From the NCBI GenBank assembly GCA_964494625.1, contig CAZBRT010000002.1, positions 62,001 to 126,000 on the forward strand: a stretch of DNA of 64,000 bases, given 5' to 3'. This stretch comes from UBA2784 sp964494625. GTDB taxonomy: Bacteria; Pseudomonadota; Alphaproteobacteria; Micropepsales; Micropepsaceae. Position numbers and translations under genes: made by a program. The notes under the pieces were generated by a model that had not been told where the DNA came from, searched no databases, and saw only the letters and a list, made by a program, of their open reading frames with translations. This document shows, piece by piece, positions 1 through 8,405 of this stretch; positions within the stretch are counted from its first letter, which is position 1; every line of letters starts with the position of its first letter.

Positions 1-99
1 CGGCTTCACCACCAGCAGGCGCGCGGCGTCGCGCGGTTCGGCCGGGCGCAAGGCGATGCGCGCCTCGGGAAGATCAAAATCGAAGATCTCAACGCGCAT
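1..99 (-). CDS. queA: tRNA ribosyltransferase-isomerase QueA, 5' end only
   Basis: The first 33 codons of a minus-strand gene that runs off the left edge. The N-terminus begins MRVEIFDFDLPEARIALRP, followed by AEPRDAARLLVV, which is the characteristic QueA opening (xFDFxLPxxxIAxRPxxxRDxARLLVV). QueA transfers and isomerises the ribosyl group of S-adenosylmethionine to make epoxyqueuosine in the tRNA wobble position. It starts 9 bases after the coaD stop on the same strand, so gyrA, coaD and queA look like one transcription unit. Nothing can be said about the catalytic part. Confidence 0.85.
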   Translation of the reverse strand, partial: MRVEIFDFDLPEARIALRPAEPRDAARLLVVKP

Positions 100-108
100 T
101 GATGCGTG

Positions 109-618
109 TCACTTGCGGCGCTCGGCGATCCGCTTTTTCAGCCGCTCGGCGATATAGGGCGAGGTGAAGCTGTCAATCTCTCCGCCCAGTACCGCAATTT
201 CCTTTACCAGGCGCGAGGCGATGGCCTGATGCTGCGGCTCGGCCATCAGGAACACGGTCTCGATGGTCGGGTTGAGGCGCATGTTCATGCCGACCATCTG
301 GAACTCGTATTCAAAGTCGGACACGGCGCGCAGGCCGCGGATGATGATATGGGCGCCCACTTCCTCGGCGAACTTCATCAAAAGGGTGTTGAACGGCCTT
401 ACTTCCACCGTCGCACCGCTGGCACGGGCGAATGCCGCCGCCTCGTGCTCCACCATGGCCACGCGTTCGGCCAGGGAAAACAGCGGGCCCTTGGCCTCAT
501 TGATGGCAACACCGATCACCAGATGATCGACCAGCTTCATCGCGCGCGCGATGATATCGAGATGACCGTTGGTGATCGGGTCAAACGTGCCCGGATAAAG
601 GCCCACACGCTTCTTCAC
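109..618 (-). CDS. coaD: Phosphopantetheine adenylyltransferase
   Basis: 169 aa, the usual CoaD length. CoaD adenylates 4'-phosphopantetheine to dephospho-CoA, the penultimate step of coenzyme A synthesis in the cytosol. The nucleotidyltransferase signature is at the N-terminus: YPGTFDPITNGHLD at residues 8-21, with the (T/H)xGH motif at T16-H19. Further family signatures are IIRGLRAVSDFEYE around residue 93 and a SRLVKEIA segment that replaces the usual SSSxVKEIA. It lies 54 bases downstream of gyrA and just upstream of queA, all on the minus strand. Confidence 0.95.
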   Translation of the reverse strand: MKKRVGLYPGTFDPITNGHLDIIARAMKLVDHLVIGVAINEAKGPLFSLAERVAMVEHEAAAFARASGATVEVRPFNTLLMKFAEEVGAHIIIRGLRAVSDFEYEFQMVGMNMRLNPTIETVFLMAEPQHQAIASRLVKEIAVLGGEIDSFTSPYIAERLKKRIAERRK

Positions 619-672
619 CCGGGAACCCTCCCCCTCTGGACAGCATTGCGGCCAATCTGCCGCAAGACCGCA

Positions 673-3432
673 TCAACCGCCATCGTCTTCTTCGCCTGCG
701 ATACGCTCGACAGACACCACGCGCTCGTCCTCCTCCATGCGGAACAGGGTGACGCCCTGTGTCGGCCGGCCGGCAATGCGGATCTGGCGCACGGGCACGC
801 GGATGGTCTGGCCCTTGTCGGTCACCAGCATCAGCTGGTCGCTGTCCTCGACGGGGAAGCCCGCGATCAGGCGGCCATTGCGCTTGGACATGCCCATGGC
901 CGTCACGCCCTGGCCGCCGCGGCCGGAGGTGCGAAACTCGTAGGCGCTCGAGCGCTTGCCGAAGCCGTTCTCGGAAACCGTCACGATGAACTGTTCCCAT
1001 GCGCCCAATTGGGCGTAACGCTCCGGAGTCAGCGCCACCTCTTCAGCATCGCCATCGGGTTCGTCTGAGGTTTCGACGTCTGCCACCTCGGCCTCCTCGC
1101 CCAAGGCGCGACGCGCAGCAGCGGCCTGCTTGAGATAGGCGCGTCCCTCGGCCGGGGTTGCATCGACGTGGCGCACGATAGCCATGGAGATGAGTGTGTC
1201 GCCGTCGGCCAGCTTGATGCCGCGGACGCCCACGGAATCGCGGCCCTTGAAGACGCGCACGTCACCGACGGCAAAGCGGATCGCCTTGCCCTTGCCGGTT
1301 GCCAGAACCACGTCATCGGCATCGGTGCATATCTGGACGCCCGCGATGCGGTCACCCTCGCCCAGTTTCATGGCGATCTTGCCGTTCGTCATCACGTTGA
1401 CGAAATCCGACAATTCGTTCCGCCGCACATAACCGCTGGCGGTTGCAAACATTACATTCAGGCTCGCCCACAGCTTGTCGTCCTCGGGCAATGCCATGAC
1501 GGTGGTAATGGTCTCGCCGCCCTCCAGCGGCAAAAGGTTCACCATCGCCTTGCCCTTGGATTGCGGTGTGCCCAGGGGAATGCGCCACAGTTTCAGCTTG
1601 TAGACCATGCCGGTGGACGAGAAGAACAGGACCGGCGTGTGGGTATTGGCGACGATGACGCTGGAAACAAAATCTTCTTCCTTCGTCGCCATGCCGGCGC
1701 GTCCGCGGCCACCGCGCGACTGCACGCGATAGACGCCCAAGGGCACGCGCTTGATGTAGCCCGCATGGGTGACCGTGACTGCCATCTCCTCGCGCTGGAT
1801 CAGGTCTTCGTCCTCGACCTCGGATTCCATTTCCACAATTTCGGTGCGGCGCGGGGTGGCAAACTCGGTCTTCACCGCCAGAAGCTCGTCCTTGATGATG
1901 CTCATCACGCGCTCGCGGCTGCGCAGGATCGCAAGATAGTCCTCGATGGAGAGTTTCAGGCCCGAAAGCTCGTTGCCGACTTCGTCGCGGCCAAGGGCCG
2001 TCAGGCGCTGCAGGCGCAAATCAAGGATCGCCTTGGCCTGATCCTCCGACAGATGGATCGTGCCTTCCGGGCTGATGTGATGGCGCGGATCGGCAATCAG
2101 CGTCACCAGGGGTGCCATGTCACCGGCGGGCCAGGGGCGGCTGACCAGCGCCTCGCGCGCGGCCTGCGGATTGGGTGCCTTGCGGATGATCGCGATCACT
2201 TCGTCGATATTGGCAACGGCAATCGCCAGACCGACCAACACATGGGCACGATCACGCGCCTTGTTGAGGTTGAACCGGGAGCGCCGTGTGACAACCTGCT
2301 CGCGGAAATCGATGAAGGCGCGCAGCATCTCGCGCAGCGACATCAGTTCCGGCTTGCCGCCATTGAGCGCCAGCATGTTGACGCCGAACGAGGTCTGCAG
2401 CGGCGAGAAGCGGTAAAGCTGGTTCAGCACCACTTCCGCCATCGCGTCGCGCTTGAGTTCAATCACCACGCGAACGCCGTCACGGTCGCTTTCGTCGCGC
2501 AGATCGGAGATGCCCTCGACGCGCTTGTCGCGCACCAGCTCGGCGATCTTCTCGATCATCGTCGCCTTGTTCACCTGATAGGGAATCTCGGTGACGATGA
2601 TGGCTTCGCGGTCCTTGCGGATTTCCTCAACCGTCGAGCGCGCGCGCATGAGCACGGAACCGCGTCCGCGCATGAGCGCCGCGCGGCAGGCCTGCTTGCC
2701 CATGATAAGGCCGCCGGTCGGAAAGTCCGGGCCGGGCACGATGTCGGCCAGCGCTTCGACGGAAATGTCGGGATCAGCGATCAGCGCGAGGCAGGCGTTT
2801 ATCAGCTCGCCCAGATTGTGCGGCGGAATGTTGGTCGCCATGCCGACGGCAATGCCGTTGGCGCCATTGGCCAGAAGGTTGGGAAAGCGCGCGGGAACGG
2901 CAACCGGCTCGCGCTTTTCGTTGTCGTAGTTGGGAATGAAATCGACGGTATCTTCTTCGATGTCGGCGAGCATCTGCTCGGCAACCTTGTCCATGCGCAC
3001 TTCGGTGTATCGCATGGCTGCGGGCGGATCGCCGTCCATCGAGCCAAAATTGCCCTGGCCGTCGAGCAGCGGCAGGCGCATCGAGAAATCCTGCGCCATG
3101 CGCACAAGGGCATCATAGATCGCCTGATCACCATGCGGGTGATAGTTCGACATGACGTCGCCGACGACGCGCGCCGATTTCTTGTAGGGCTTGTTCCAGA
3201 CATAGCCGCTTTCGTGCATCGCATAGAGGATGCGGCGATGGACAGGCTTCAGTCCGTCGCGGGCATCGGGCAGCGCGCGACTGACGATCACGCTCATCGC
3301 ATAATCGAGATAAGAGCGCTTGAGCTCATCCTCGATCGCGATCGGCGCGACATCGCCCCCCATCTGTGGCGGGTTTCCGGCTTCGGGAGGCGGCGAGTTG
3401 GGCGGCGTCGTCAAGGGGGCATCCGGCTGCAA
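673..3432 (-). CDS. gyrA: DNA gyrase subunit A
   Basis: 919 aa. Subunit A breaks and rejoins DNA in the A2B2 gyrase that introduces negative supercoils. The N-terminal breakage-reunion domain holds the catalytic tyrosine Y142 in AAMRYTE. The quinolone pocket reads HPHGDQAIYD at residues 98-107, so the residue equivalent to E. coli Ser83 is Gln103, while the Asp87 equivalent is kept (D107). The C-terminal beta-pinwheel contains a GyrA-box-like QSRGGRGRAG. An acidic, Ala/Glu-rich insertion of about 50 residues lies near residues 750-800, common in alphaproteobacterial GyrA. A Pro-rich tail of about 30 residues precedes the conserved start of the fold. The absence of ParC-type features and the GyrA-box favour GyrA over ParC. 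Confidence 0.96.
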   Translation of the reverse strand: MQPDAPLTTPPNSPPPEAGNPPQMGGDVAPIAIEDELKRSYLDYAMSVIVSRALPDARDGLKPVHRRILYAMHESGYVWNKPYKKSARVVGDVMSNYHPHGDQAIYDALVRMAQDFSMRLPLLDGQGNFGSMDGDPPAAMRYTEVRMDKVAEQMLADIEEDTVDFIPNYDNEKREPVAVPARFPNLLANGANGIAVGMATNIPPHNLGELINACLALIADPDISVEALADIVPGPDFPTGGLIMGKQACRAALMRGRGSVLMRARSTVEEIRKDREAIIVTEIPYQVNKATMIEKIAELVRDKRVEGISDLRDESDRDGVRVVIELKRDAMAEVVLNQLYRFSPLQTSFGVNMLALNGGKPELMSLREMLRAFIDFREQVVTRRSRFNLNKARDRAHVLVGLAIAVANIDEVIAIIRKAPNPQAAREALVSRPWPAGDMAPLVTLIADPRHHISPEGTIHLSEDQAKAILDLRLQRLTALGRDEVGNELSGLKLSIEDYLAILRSRERVMSIIKDELLAVKTEFATPRRTEIVEMESEVEDEDLIQREEMAVTVTHAGYIKRVPLGVYRVQSRGGRGRAGMATKEEDFVSSVIVANTHTPVLFFSSTGMVYKLKLWRIPLGTPQSKGKAMVNLLPLEGGETITTVMALPEDDKLWASLNVMFATASGYVRRNELSDFVNVMTNGKIAMKLGEGDRIAGVQICTDADDVVLATGKGKAIRFAVGDVRVFKGRDSVGVRGIKLADGDTLISMAIVRHVDATPAEGRAYLKQAAAARRALGEEAEVADVETSDEPDGDAEEVALTPERYAQLGAWEQFIVTVSENGFGKRSSAYEFRTSGRGGQGVTAMGMSKRNGRLIAGFPVEDSDQLMLVTDKGQTIRVPVRQIRIAGRPTQGVTLFRMEEDERVVSVERIAGEEDDGG

Positions 3433-3766
3433 AAGGAGGACTGCCAGCGCGTGTGAATCGCTGGGCGGTTTCGGGTCAAAACCTAGTCAGTCCGCCGCCC
3501 TGCAGCAACACCGGAATTGGGCCTGAAACCCTATTAAAATCAGCGTGTTGAATGGTGTTTTCTGTCCAACGTTGCGAACCCCTTGCTTGCGTTGAACGGC
3601 TAAACCGGCTAGGGGTGCCTTTCACTCCAACGGCAAGGGAGAACAGCAGATGATTGCAATCCAGCACACGCGCATTCGCCCTGCCGCCGTTTGTATTGCC
3701 TGACGCCTTCCTGGCGCCTGCATGCACGGTCGGCGCACCCTTTTGCCCTGACCGAAAGAACATCCC
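3433..3766. other. Divergent intergenic region between gyrA and rsgA
   Basis: 334 bases between two divergent genes. It must hold the gyrA promoter on the minus strand and the rsgA promoter on the plus strand. An AT-rich patch near 3530-3541 is the only candidate -10 area for gyrA, and no clear -35/-10 pair could be assigned. A 17-codon open frame with a good ribosome binding site occurs at 3650-3703 and is listed separately. No tRNA-like or strong terminator structure was seen. Confidence 0.6.
3650..3703 (+). CDS. Possible 17-aa leader peptide upstream of rsgA
   Basis: An ATG at 3650 is preceded by a purine-rich AAGGGAGA at the right spacing. It opens a frame of 17 codons (MIAIQHTRIRPAAVCIA) ending at TGA 3701-3703, about 63 bases before the rsgA start. 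The Shine-Dalgarno sequence is stronger than that of rsgA itself. It has no recognisable attenuator composition and no visible terminator hairpin after it, so it may simply be chance. Low confidence. Confidence 0.2.
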   Translation: MIAIQHTRIRPAAVCIA

Positions 3767-4840
3767 TTGCTCAAACAATATGGCTGGACGCCTTTGCGCC
3801 AGCGAGACTTTGCGTCCTTTGCGGCGCAAGAACTGACGCCTGCCCGAGTCACCGAGCAGCATCGCGGACGCTACGAGATTGTCTGCGATGGTGGCTCATA
3901 TTCCGCAACACTGTCGGGAAAACTCCTGAACGATGCCGGTGAAGGCGACCTGCCCGTCACCGGTGACTTTGTGGCGGTTGCGCTTCGTCCGACCGAACGT
4001 GCGGCCACGATCCATGCCGTCCTGTCGCGCGATACGGTCTTTGCCCGCAAGGAAGCGGGCGGGCACACGCGCCAGATCGTTGCCGCCAATGTCGATGTCG
4101 CCTTGCTTGCGATGGCACTCAATGCCGACTTCAATCCAAGGCGGCTTGAGCGTTATCTGATGCAGGCGCTTGAAAGCGGCGCGCGGCCCGTCGTGCTCTT
4201 GACCAAGGCGGATCTGTGCGCGGACGTGAGCCCGCATCTTGACGCGGTGCGGGTGGTCGTGCCGCGTGTCACCGTCCTTGCCCTTTCTGCTGTCAATGGC
4301 GAGGGCATCGACGCCGTGTCGCGCGAAATCCTGCCGGGCGAAACAGCCGTGATCCTCGGTTCGTCGGGTGCGGGCAAGTCAACGCTGGTCAATGCGCTTG
4401 CCGGTGAGGCGCGCATGGTGACGCAGACCATCAGCAGCCATCTGGACAAGGGACGCCACACAACGACGCATCGCGAACTCGTGCTCCTGCCCTCCGGCGG
4501 TCTCATCCTCGATACGCCCGGCATGCGTGAACTCGGGCTCACCGACGCGACCAGCGGTCTTGCTCCCACCTTTGAGGATATCGAAGGTCTGGCGACGCAT
4601 TGCCGGTTCCGCGATTGCACGCATGAAACGGAACCGGGCTGCGCGGTTCAGGAGGCCATAAGCGCTGGAACGCTCGATGCCGCCCGGCTCAAATCCATGC
4701 GCAAGCTCGCGCGTGAGGCCGAACGCTTCAAGATCGCCCAAGACCCGATTGCCCGCCAAGCCCAGCGCCGCCTGTGGGCTCAACGCGGCAATTCGGCCAA
4801 GGAACGCATCCGCGCAAAGACGAAATTAGTGGACGAGTAG
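3767..4840 (+). CDS. rsgA: Ribosome small subunit-dependent GTPase RsgA
   Basis: 357 aa. A circularly permuted GTPase that checks the maturing 30S subunit. After an N-terminal OB-like domain, the G motifs occur in permuted order: TKAD (G4) at 146-149, Walker A GSSGAGKST at 198-206, then DTPGMRELGL (G3) near 249. The C-terminal zinc knuckle has C279, C284, H286 and C292. The start is TTG at 3767: the frame is closed by a TGA at 3749 just upstream, there is no ATG, and a GAAAGAA purine stretch precedes it. The resulting N-terminus LKQYGW matches the family. It converges on ssb with only 6 bases between the stops. Confidence 0.93.
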   Translation: MLKQYGWTPLRQRDFASFAAQELTPARVTEQHRGRYEIVCDGGSYSATLSGKLLNDAGEGDLPVTGDFVAVALRPTERAATIHAVLSRDTVFARKEAGGHTRQIVAANVDVALLAMALNADFNPRRLERYLMQALESGARPVVLLTKADLCADVSPHLDAVRVVVPRVTVLALSAVNGEGIDAVSREILPGETAVILGSSGAGKSTLVNALAGEARMVTQTISSHLDKGRHTTTHRELVLLPSGGLILDTPGMRELGLTDATSGLAPTFEDIEGLATHCRFRDCTHETEPGCAVQEAISAGTLDAARLKSMRKLAREAERFKIAQDPIARQAQRRLWAQRGNSAKERIRAKTKLVDE

Positions 4841-4846
4841 GAACAA

Positions 4847-5314
4847 TCAGAAAGGAATCTCGTCGTCGAGATCGCTGCCGGAGAATTCCTCGCGCTGGCC
4901 GGCGCCACCCGAGGCGCGTTCCCCGCCCGCTTGGCCGCCGCCTGAGCCACCACCTGAACCGCCACGCGAGTCGAGCATCACAAGCTCACCGCGGAAGCGC
5001 TGGAGCACGACCTCGGTCGAGTAGCGCTCGGCACCCGAATTGTCGGTCCATTTGCGGGTCTGGAGCTGGCCTTCGAGATAAACCTTGGCGCCCTTCTTGA
5101 GATATTGCTCGGCCACCTTGCCAAGGTTCTCGTTGAAGATGACGACGCGGTGCCATTCGGTGCGCTCCTTGCGCTCGCCGCTCGTCTTGTCGCGCCAGGT
5201 CTCGGACGTGGCGATACGCAGGTTCACAACCTTGTCGCCGGAGTTCATGGCCTTGACTTCCGGGTCTGCCCCCAGATTGCCAATCAGAATGACTTTGTTG
5301 ACGCTTCCTGCCAT
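4847..5314 (-). CDS. ssb: Single-stranded DNA-binding protein
   Basis: 155 aa. SSB coats single-stranded DNA during replication, repair and recombination. The OB fold spans roughly residues 1-110, opening AGSVNKVILIGNLGADPEV and containing WHRVVIFNE and VYLEGQLQTRKW. A Gly-rich linker (GGSGGGSGGG) follows. The extreme C-terminus DLDDEIPF is the acidic tip that recruits partner proteins. A GGAG sequence lies upstream of the ATG. It diverges from uvrA, and the shared intergenic region carries a LexA-type box, so both may be SOS-regulated. Confidence 0.95.
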   Translation of the reverse strand: MAGSVNKVILIGNLGADPEVKAMNSGDKVVNLRIATSETWRDKTSGERKERTEWHRVVIFNENLGKVAEQYLKKGAKVYLEGQLQTRKWTDNSGAERYSTEVVLQRFRGELVMLDSRGGSGGGSGGGQAGGERASGGAGQREEFSGSDLDDEIPF

Positions 5315-5442
5315 GTTCCCGCTCCATCCGTCTGCGATTGCGGCGCGGACACTAGCCCATGGACTTGTCCAGCCGCCACACCCTGTTTTGACTTCCTGAA
5401 GCCAGCCCCCGCTTGCATATGTTGCGTGGCTGGTTCAGGAAT

Positions 5443-5457
5443 GTTCTTACTATGTTC
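5443..5457 (+). promoter_or_regulatory. Putative LexA (SOS) box in the ssb-uvrA intergenic region
   Basis: GTTCTTACTATGTTC is an exact match to the alphaproteobacterial LexA consensus GTTC-N7-GTTC. A third GTTC lies at 5433-5436, six bases upstream of the first half-site. The box also contains a TACTAT hexamer at 5448-5453 that could serve as a -10 element, which would let a repressor block transcription directly. uvrA is a classic SOS gene. The box overlaps an ATG at 5452, which argues that uvrA translation begins further downstream. Confidence 0.65.
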
Positions 5458-5499
5458 CTGACCCCCGAGTCGAGTCCCAACCGCAGAGTGCAGCCAGCC

Positions 5500-8388
5500 G
5501 TGACGAAGTTCATCTCCATCCGCGGGGCGCGCGAGCACAACCTGCGCAATGTCAATATCGACCTGCCGCGCGACAAGCTTGTCGTCATCACGGGGCTTTC
5601 GGGCTCAGGCAAGTCATCCTTGGCGTTCGACACGATCTATGCGGAGGGCCAGCGGCGCTATGTCGAGAGCCTTTCTGCTTACGCGCGGCAATTCCTTGAG
5701 CTGATGCAGAAGCCGGACGTCGATCACATCGACGGCCTCTCACCTGCCATCTCGATCGAGCAGAAGACCACCTCGCGCAACCCGCGCTCGACCGTGGGCA
5801 CGGTCACGGAAATCCACGACTATCTGCGCCTCCTCTTTGCGCGCATCGGGGTGCCCTACTCGCCCGCTACCGGGCTTCCGATTGAAAGCCAAACGGTCAG
5901 CCAGATGGTGGACCGCATCATGGGCCTGCCGGAGGGTTCGCGCCTTTACCTGCTTGCGCCCATTGTGCGCGGCCGTAAGGGCGAATACCGCAAGGAATTG
6001 GCGGACCTGCAGAAGCGCGGCTTCCAGCGCGTCAAGGTCGATGGCGCATTCCACGAGATCGATGCGGTGCCCGCCCTCAACAAGAAGGTGAAGCACGACA
6101 TCGACATCGTGGTGGACCGCGTGGTCGTGCGTGAGGGACTGGCGCAGCGCCTTGCCGATTCCGTCGAGACGGCGCTCAAGCTGGCGGAAGGCATCATGGC
6201 GGTCGAGTTTGCCGATGCCAAAGGCGGCAAGGAGCCGGAGCGGATCCTTCTCTCTTCCAAATTCGCGTGCCCGGTGTCGGGTTTCACGATCGAGGAGATC
6301 GAGCCGCGGCTTTTTTCCTTCAATAATCCTTTCGGCGCCTGCCCGAAATGCGACGGGCTCGGCAGCCAGCTCTATTTTGATCCCGAGCTCGTGGTGCCGG
6401 ACGAAAAGCTGAGCCTGCGTGACGGCGCCATCGGCCCGTGGTCGAAGACGCAGAGTCCCTGGTACCAGCAGACACTCGAGGCGCTGGCGCGCACCTACAA
6501 ATTTTCGATGAGCGTGGCGTGGAAAGACCTGCCGAAGCAGGCGCGCGACGCAATCCTGCGCGGCACCGGCGAAGACAAGGTCAACTTCATCTACGATGAC
6601 GGCGTGCGGCGCTATGAAACCAAAAAGCCGTTCGAGGGGGTGATCCCCAATCTTGAGCGGCGCTGGAAGGAAACCGACAGTTCCTGGGTGCGCGAGGAGA
6701 TGGAGCGTTTCCAGAACAACGCACCTTGCGACACCTGCGGCGGCTTCCGCCTGAAGCCGGAAGCGCTTGCGATCAAGATTGACGGTCGGCATATCGGCCA
6801 GGTCAGCGAGTTGTCCATCCGCGGCGCCGACAAATGGTTTGCTGCCCTTGAGGCGAAATTGTCAGCCAAGGAGCGCGACATTGCCGCCCGCGTGCTCAAG
6901 GAAATCCGCGAGCGCCTGCGCTTCCTCAACAATGTGGGTCTTGAATATCTCAGCCTCTCGCGTTCATCGGGCACGCTTTCAGGCGGCGAGAGCCAGCGCA
7001 TCAGGCTCGCATCACAGATCGGCTCGGGCCTCACGGGCGTTCTCTATGTGCTGGATGAACCCTCCATCGGCCTCCACCAGCGGGACAACGCGCGCCTGCT
7101 TGAAACGCTGAAGCGGCTGCGTGATCTCGGCAACACGGTCATCGTGGTCGAGCATGACGAGGATGCTATCCTTTCGGCTGACTACGTGATCGACATGGGA
7201 CCGGGTGCCGGCGTGCATGGCGGGCATGTGATTGCCCAGGGCGCGCCGGGCGACGTGATGCGTTCGCCCGAGAGCCTGACGGGCCAATATCTCTCCGGTC
7301 TCAGGCAAGTGCCGGTTCCAGCCGAGCGCCGCAAGGTGTCGAAGGATCGTGTCGTCAAGGTGATCGGTGCGCGCGAGAACAATCTGCGCAAGGTCACGGC
7401 CTCGTTTCCGGTCGGCGCGTTTACCTGTGTCACCGGCGTCTCGGGCGGCGGCAAATCCACGCTGGTCATCGACACGCTGTTCAAGGCGGCGGCGCGCGCC
7501 CTCAACGGCGCGAAGGATCATCCCGGCACACATGACCGGATCGAGGGCCTCGCCTTCTTCGACAAGGTGGTCGATATCGACCAGTCGCCCATCGGGCGCA
7601 CGCCGCGCTCGAACCCTGCGACCTACACGGGCGCTTTCACCTTCATCCGCGACTGGTTTGCCGGATTGCCCGAGGCGAAGACGCGCGGTTATGGGCCGGG
7701 GCGTTTTTCGTTCAACGTCAAAGGCGGGCGCTGCGAGGCGTGCCAGGGTGATGGCGTCATCAAGATCGAGATGCACTTCCTGCCCGATGTCTATGTCCAG
7801 TGCGACATCTGCAGGGGCCACCGCTACAACCGCGAAACGCTGGAAGTAAAGTTCAAGGACAAGTCGATTGCCGACGTGCTCGACATGACGGTGGAAGACG
7901 GCGTTGATTTCTTCAAGGCCGTGCCGTCGGTGCGCGAGAAGCTGGAAACGCTGAACCGCGTTGGCCTTGGCTATATCAAGATCGGCCAGCAGGCGACCAC
8001 GCTTTCCGGCGGCGAGGCGCAGCGCATCAAGCTCTCAAAGGAATTGTCGCGGCGCGCCACGGGGCGCACGCTCTATATCCTCGACGAGCCCACCACCGGC
8101 CTCCATTTCGAGGATGTGCGGCGCCTGATGGAAGTGCTGCATGAACTGGTGGACAACGGCAATACGATGATCGTGATCGAGCACAATCTTGAGGTCATCA
8201 AGACCGCCGATTGGATCATCGACCTTGGGCCGGAAGGCGGCGATGGCGGCGGCGAGATCGTGGCGGCCGGGACGCCCGAAGAAGTGGCCGAGAACCCGCG
8301 CAGCCACACCGGCAAATTCCTCAAGCCCGCGCTCAAGCGCGGCCGAGGCAAGCCGCAATCACCGGAGAAGAAGCGCAAGGCGGGGTGA
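5500..8388 (+). CDS. uvrA: Excinuclease ABC subunit A
   Basis: 962 aa from the GTG at 5500. UvrA recognises DNA lesions as a dimer, loads UvrB and starts nucleotide excision repair. It has two ABC ATPase modules: Walker A TGLSGSGKSS near residue 31 and TGVSGGGKST near residue 645, each with an LSGGE signature (TLSGGESQRI and TLSGGEAQRI). Zinc-binding Cys pairs appear in CPKCDG and CEACQGDG/CDICRG. The frame is open back to an ATG at 5452 and beyond, but that ATG lies inside the LexA box, and family N-termini begin just before KFISIRGAREHNL. An ATG 5452 start (978 aa, AGGA 11 bases upstream) remains possible. Confidence 0.95.
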   Translation: MTKFISIRGAREHNLRNVNIDLPRDKLVVITGLSGSGKSSLAFDTIYAEGQRRYVESLSAYARQFLELMQKPDVDHIDGLSPAISIEQKTTSRNPRSTVGTVTEIHDYLRLLFARIGVPYSPATGLPIESQTVSQMVDRIMGLPEGSRLYLLAPIVRGRKGEYRKELADLQKRGFQRVKVDGAFHEIDAVPALNKKVKHDIDIVVDRVVVREGLAQRLADSVETALKLAEGIMAVEFADAKGGKEPERILLSSKFACPVSGFTIEEIEPRLFSFNNPFGACPKCDGLGSQLYFDPELVVPDEKLSLRDGAIGPWSKTQSPWYQQTLEALARTYKFSMSVAWKDLPKQARDAILRGTGEDKVNFIYDDGVRRYETKKPFEGVIPNLERRWKETDSSWVREEMERFQNNAPCDTCGGFRLKPEALAIKIDGRHIGQVSELSIRGADKWFAALEAKLSAKERDIAARVLKEIRERLRFLNNVGLEYLSLSRSSGTLSGGESQRIRLASQIGSGLTGVLYVLDEPSIGLHQRDNARLLETLKRLRDLGNTVIVVEHDEDAILSADYVIDMGPGAGVHGGHVIAQGAPGDVMRSPESLTGQYLSGLRQVPVPAERRKVSKDRVVKVIGARENNLRKVTASFPVGAFTCVTGVSGGGKSTLVIDTLFKAAARALNGAKDHPGTHDRIEGLAFFDKVVDIDQSPIGRTPRSNPATYTGAFTFIRDWFAGLPEAKTRGYGPGRFSFNVKGGRCEACQGDGVIKIEMHFLPDVYVQCDICRGHRYNRETLEVKFKDKSIADVLDMTVEDGVDFFKAVPSVREKLETLNRVGLGYIKIGQQATTLSGGEAQRIKLSKELSRRATGRTLYILDEPTTGLHFEDVRRLMEVLHELVDNGNTMIVIEHNLEVIKTADWIIDLGPEGGDGGGEIVAAGTPEEVAENPRSHTGKFLKPALKRGRGKPQSPEKKRKAG

Positions 8389-8398
8389 TTGCCCCGCC
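8379..8398 (+). terminator. Hairpin at the end of uvrA, weak terminator candidate
   Basis: A perfect 7-bp GC stem (GGCGGGG / CCCCGCC) with a 6-base loop spans the uvrA stop codon. No T-run follows on the plus strand, so it is at best a weak or factor-dependent terminator. It sits between the convergent uvrA and the minus-strand membrane protein gene. Confidence 0.3.
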
Positions 8399-8405
8399 CT
8401 GCCCC

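Noticed and set aside
1168..3456. Long open frame of 762 codons opposite gyrA
   Set aside because: It is His-, Arg- and Ala-rich with no domain or start context, and is explained as a GC-rich antisense shadow of gyrA. The same applies to long frames opposite uvrA, the amidases, the Aas-like ligase and the glutamine-kinase-like gene.
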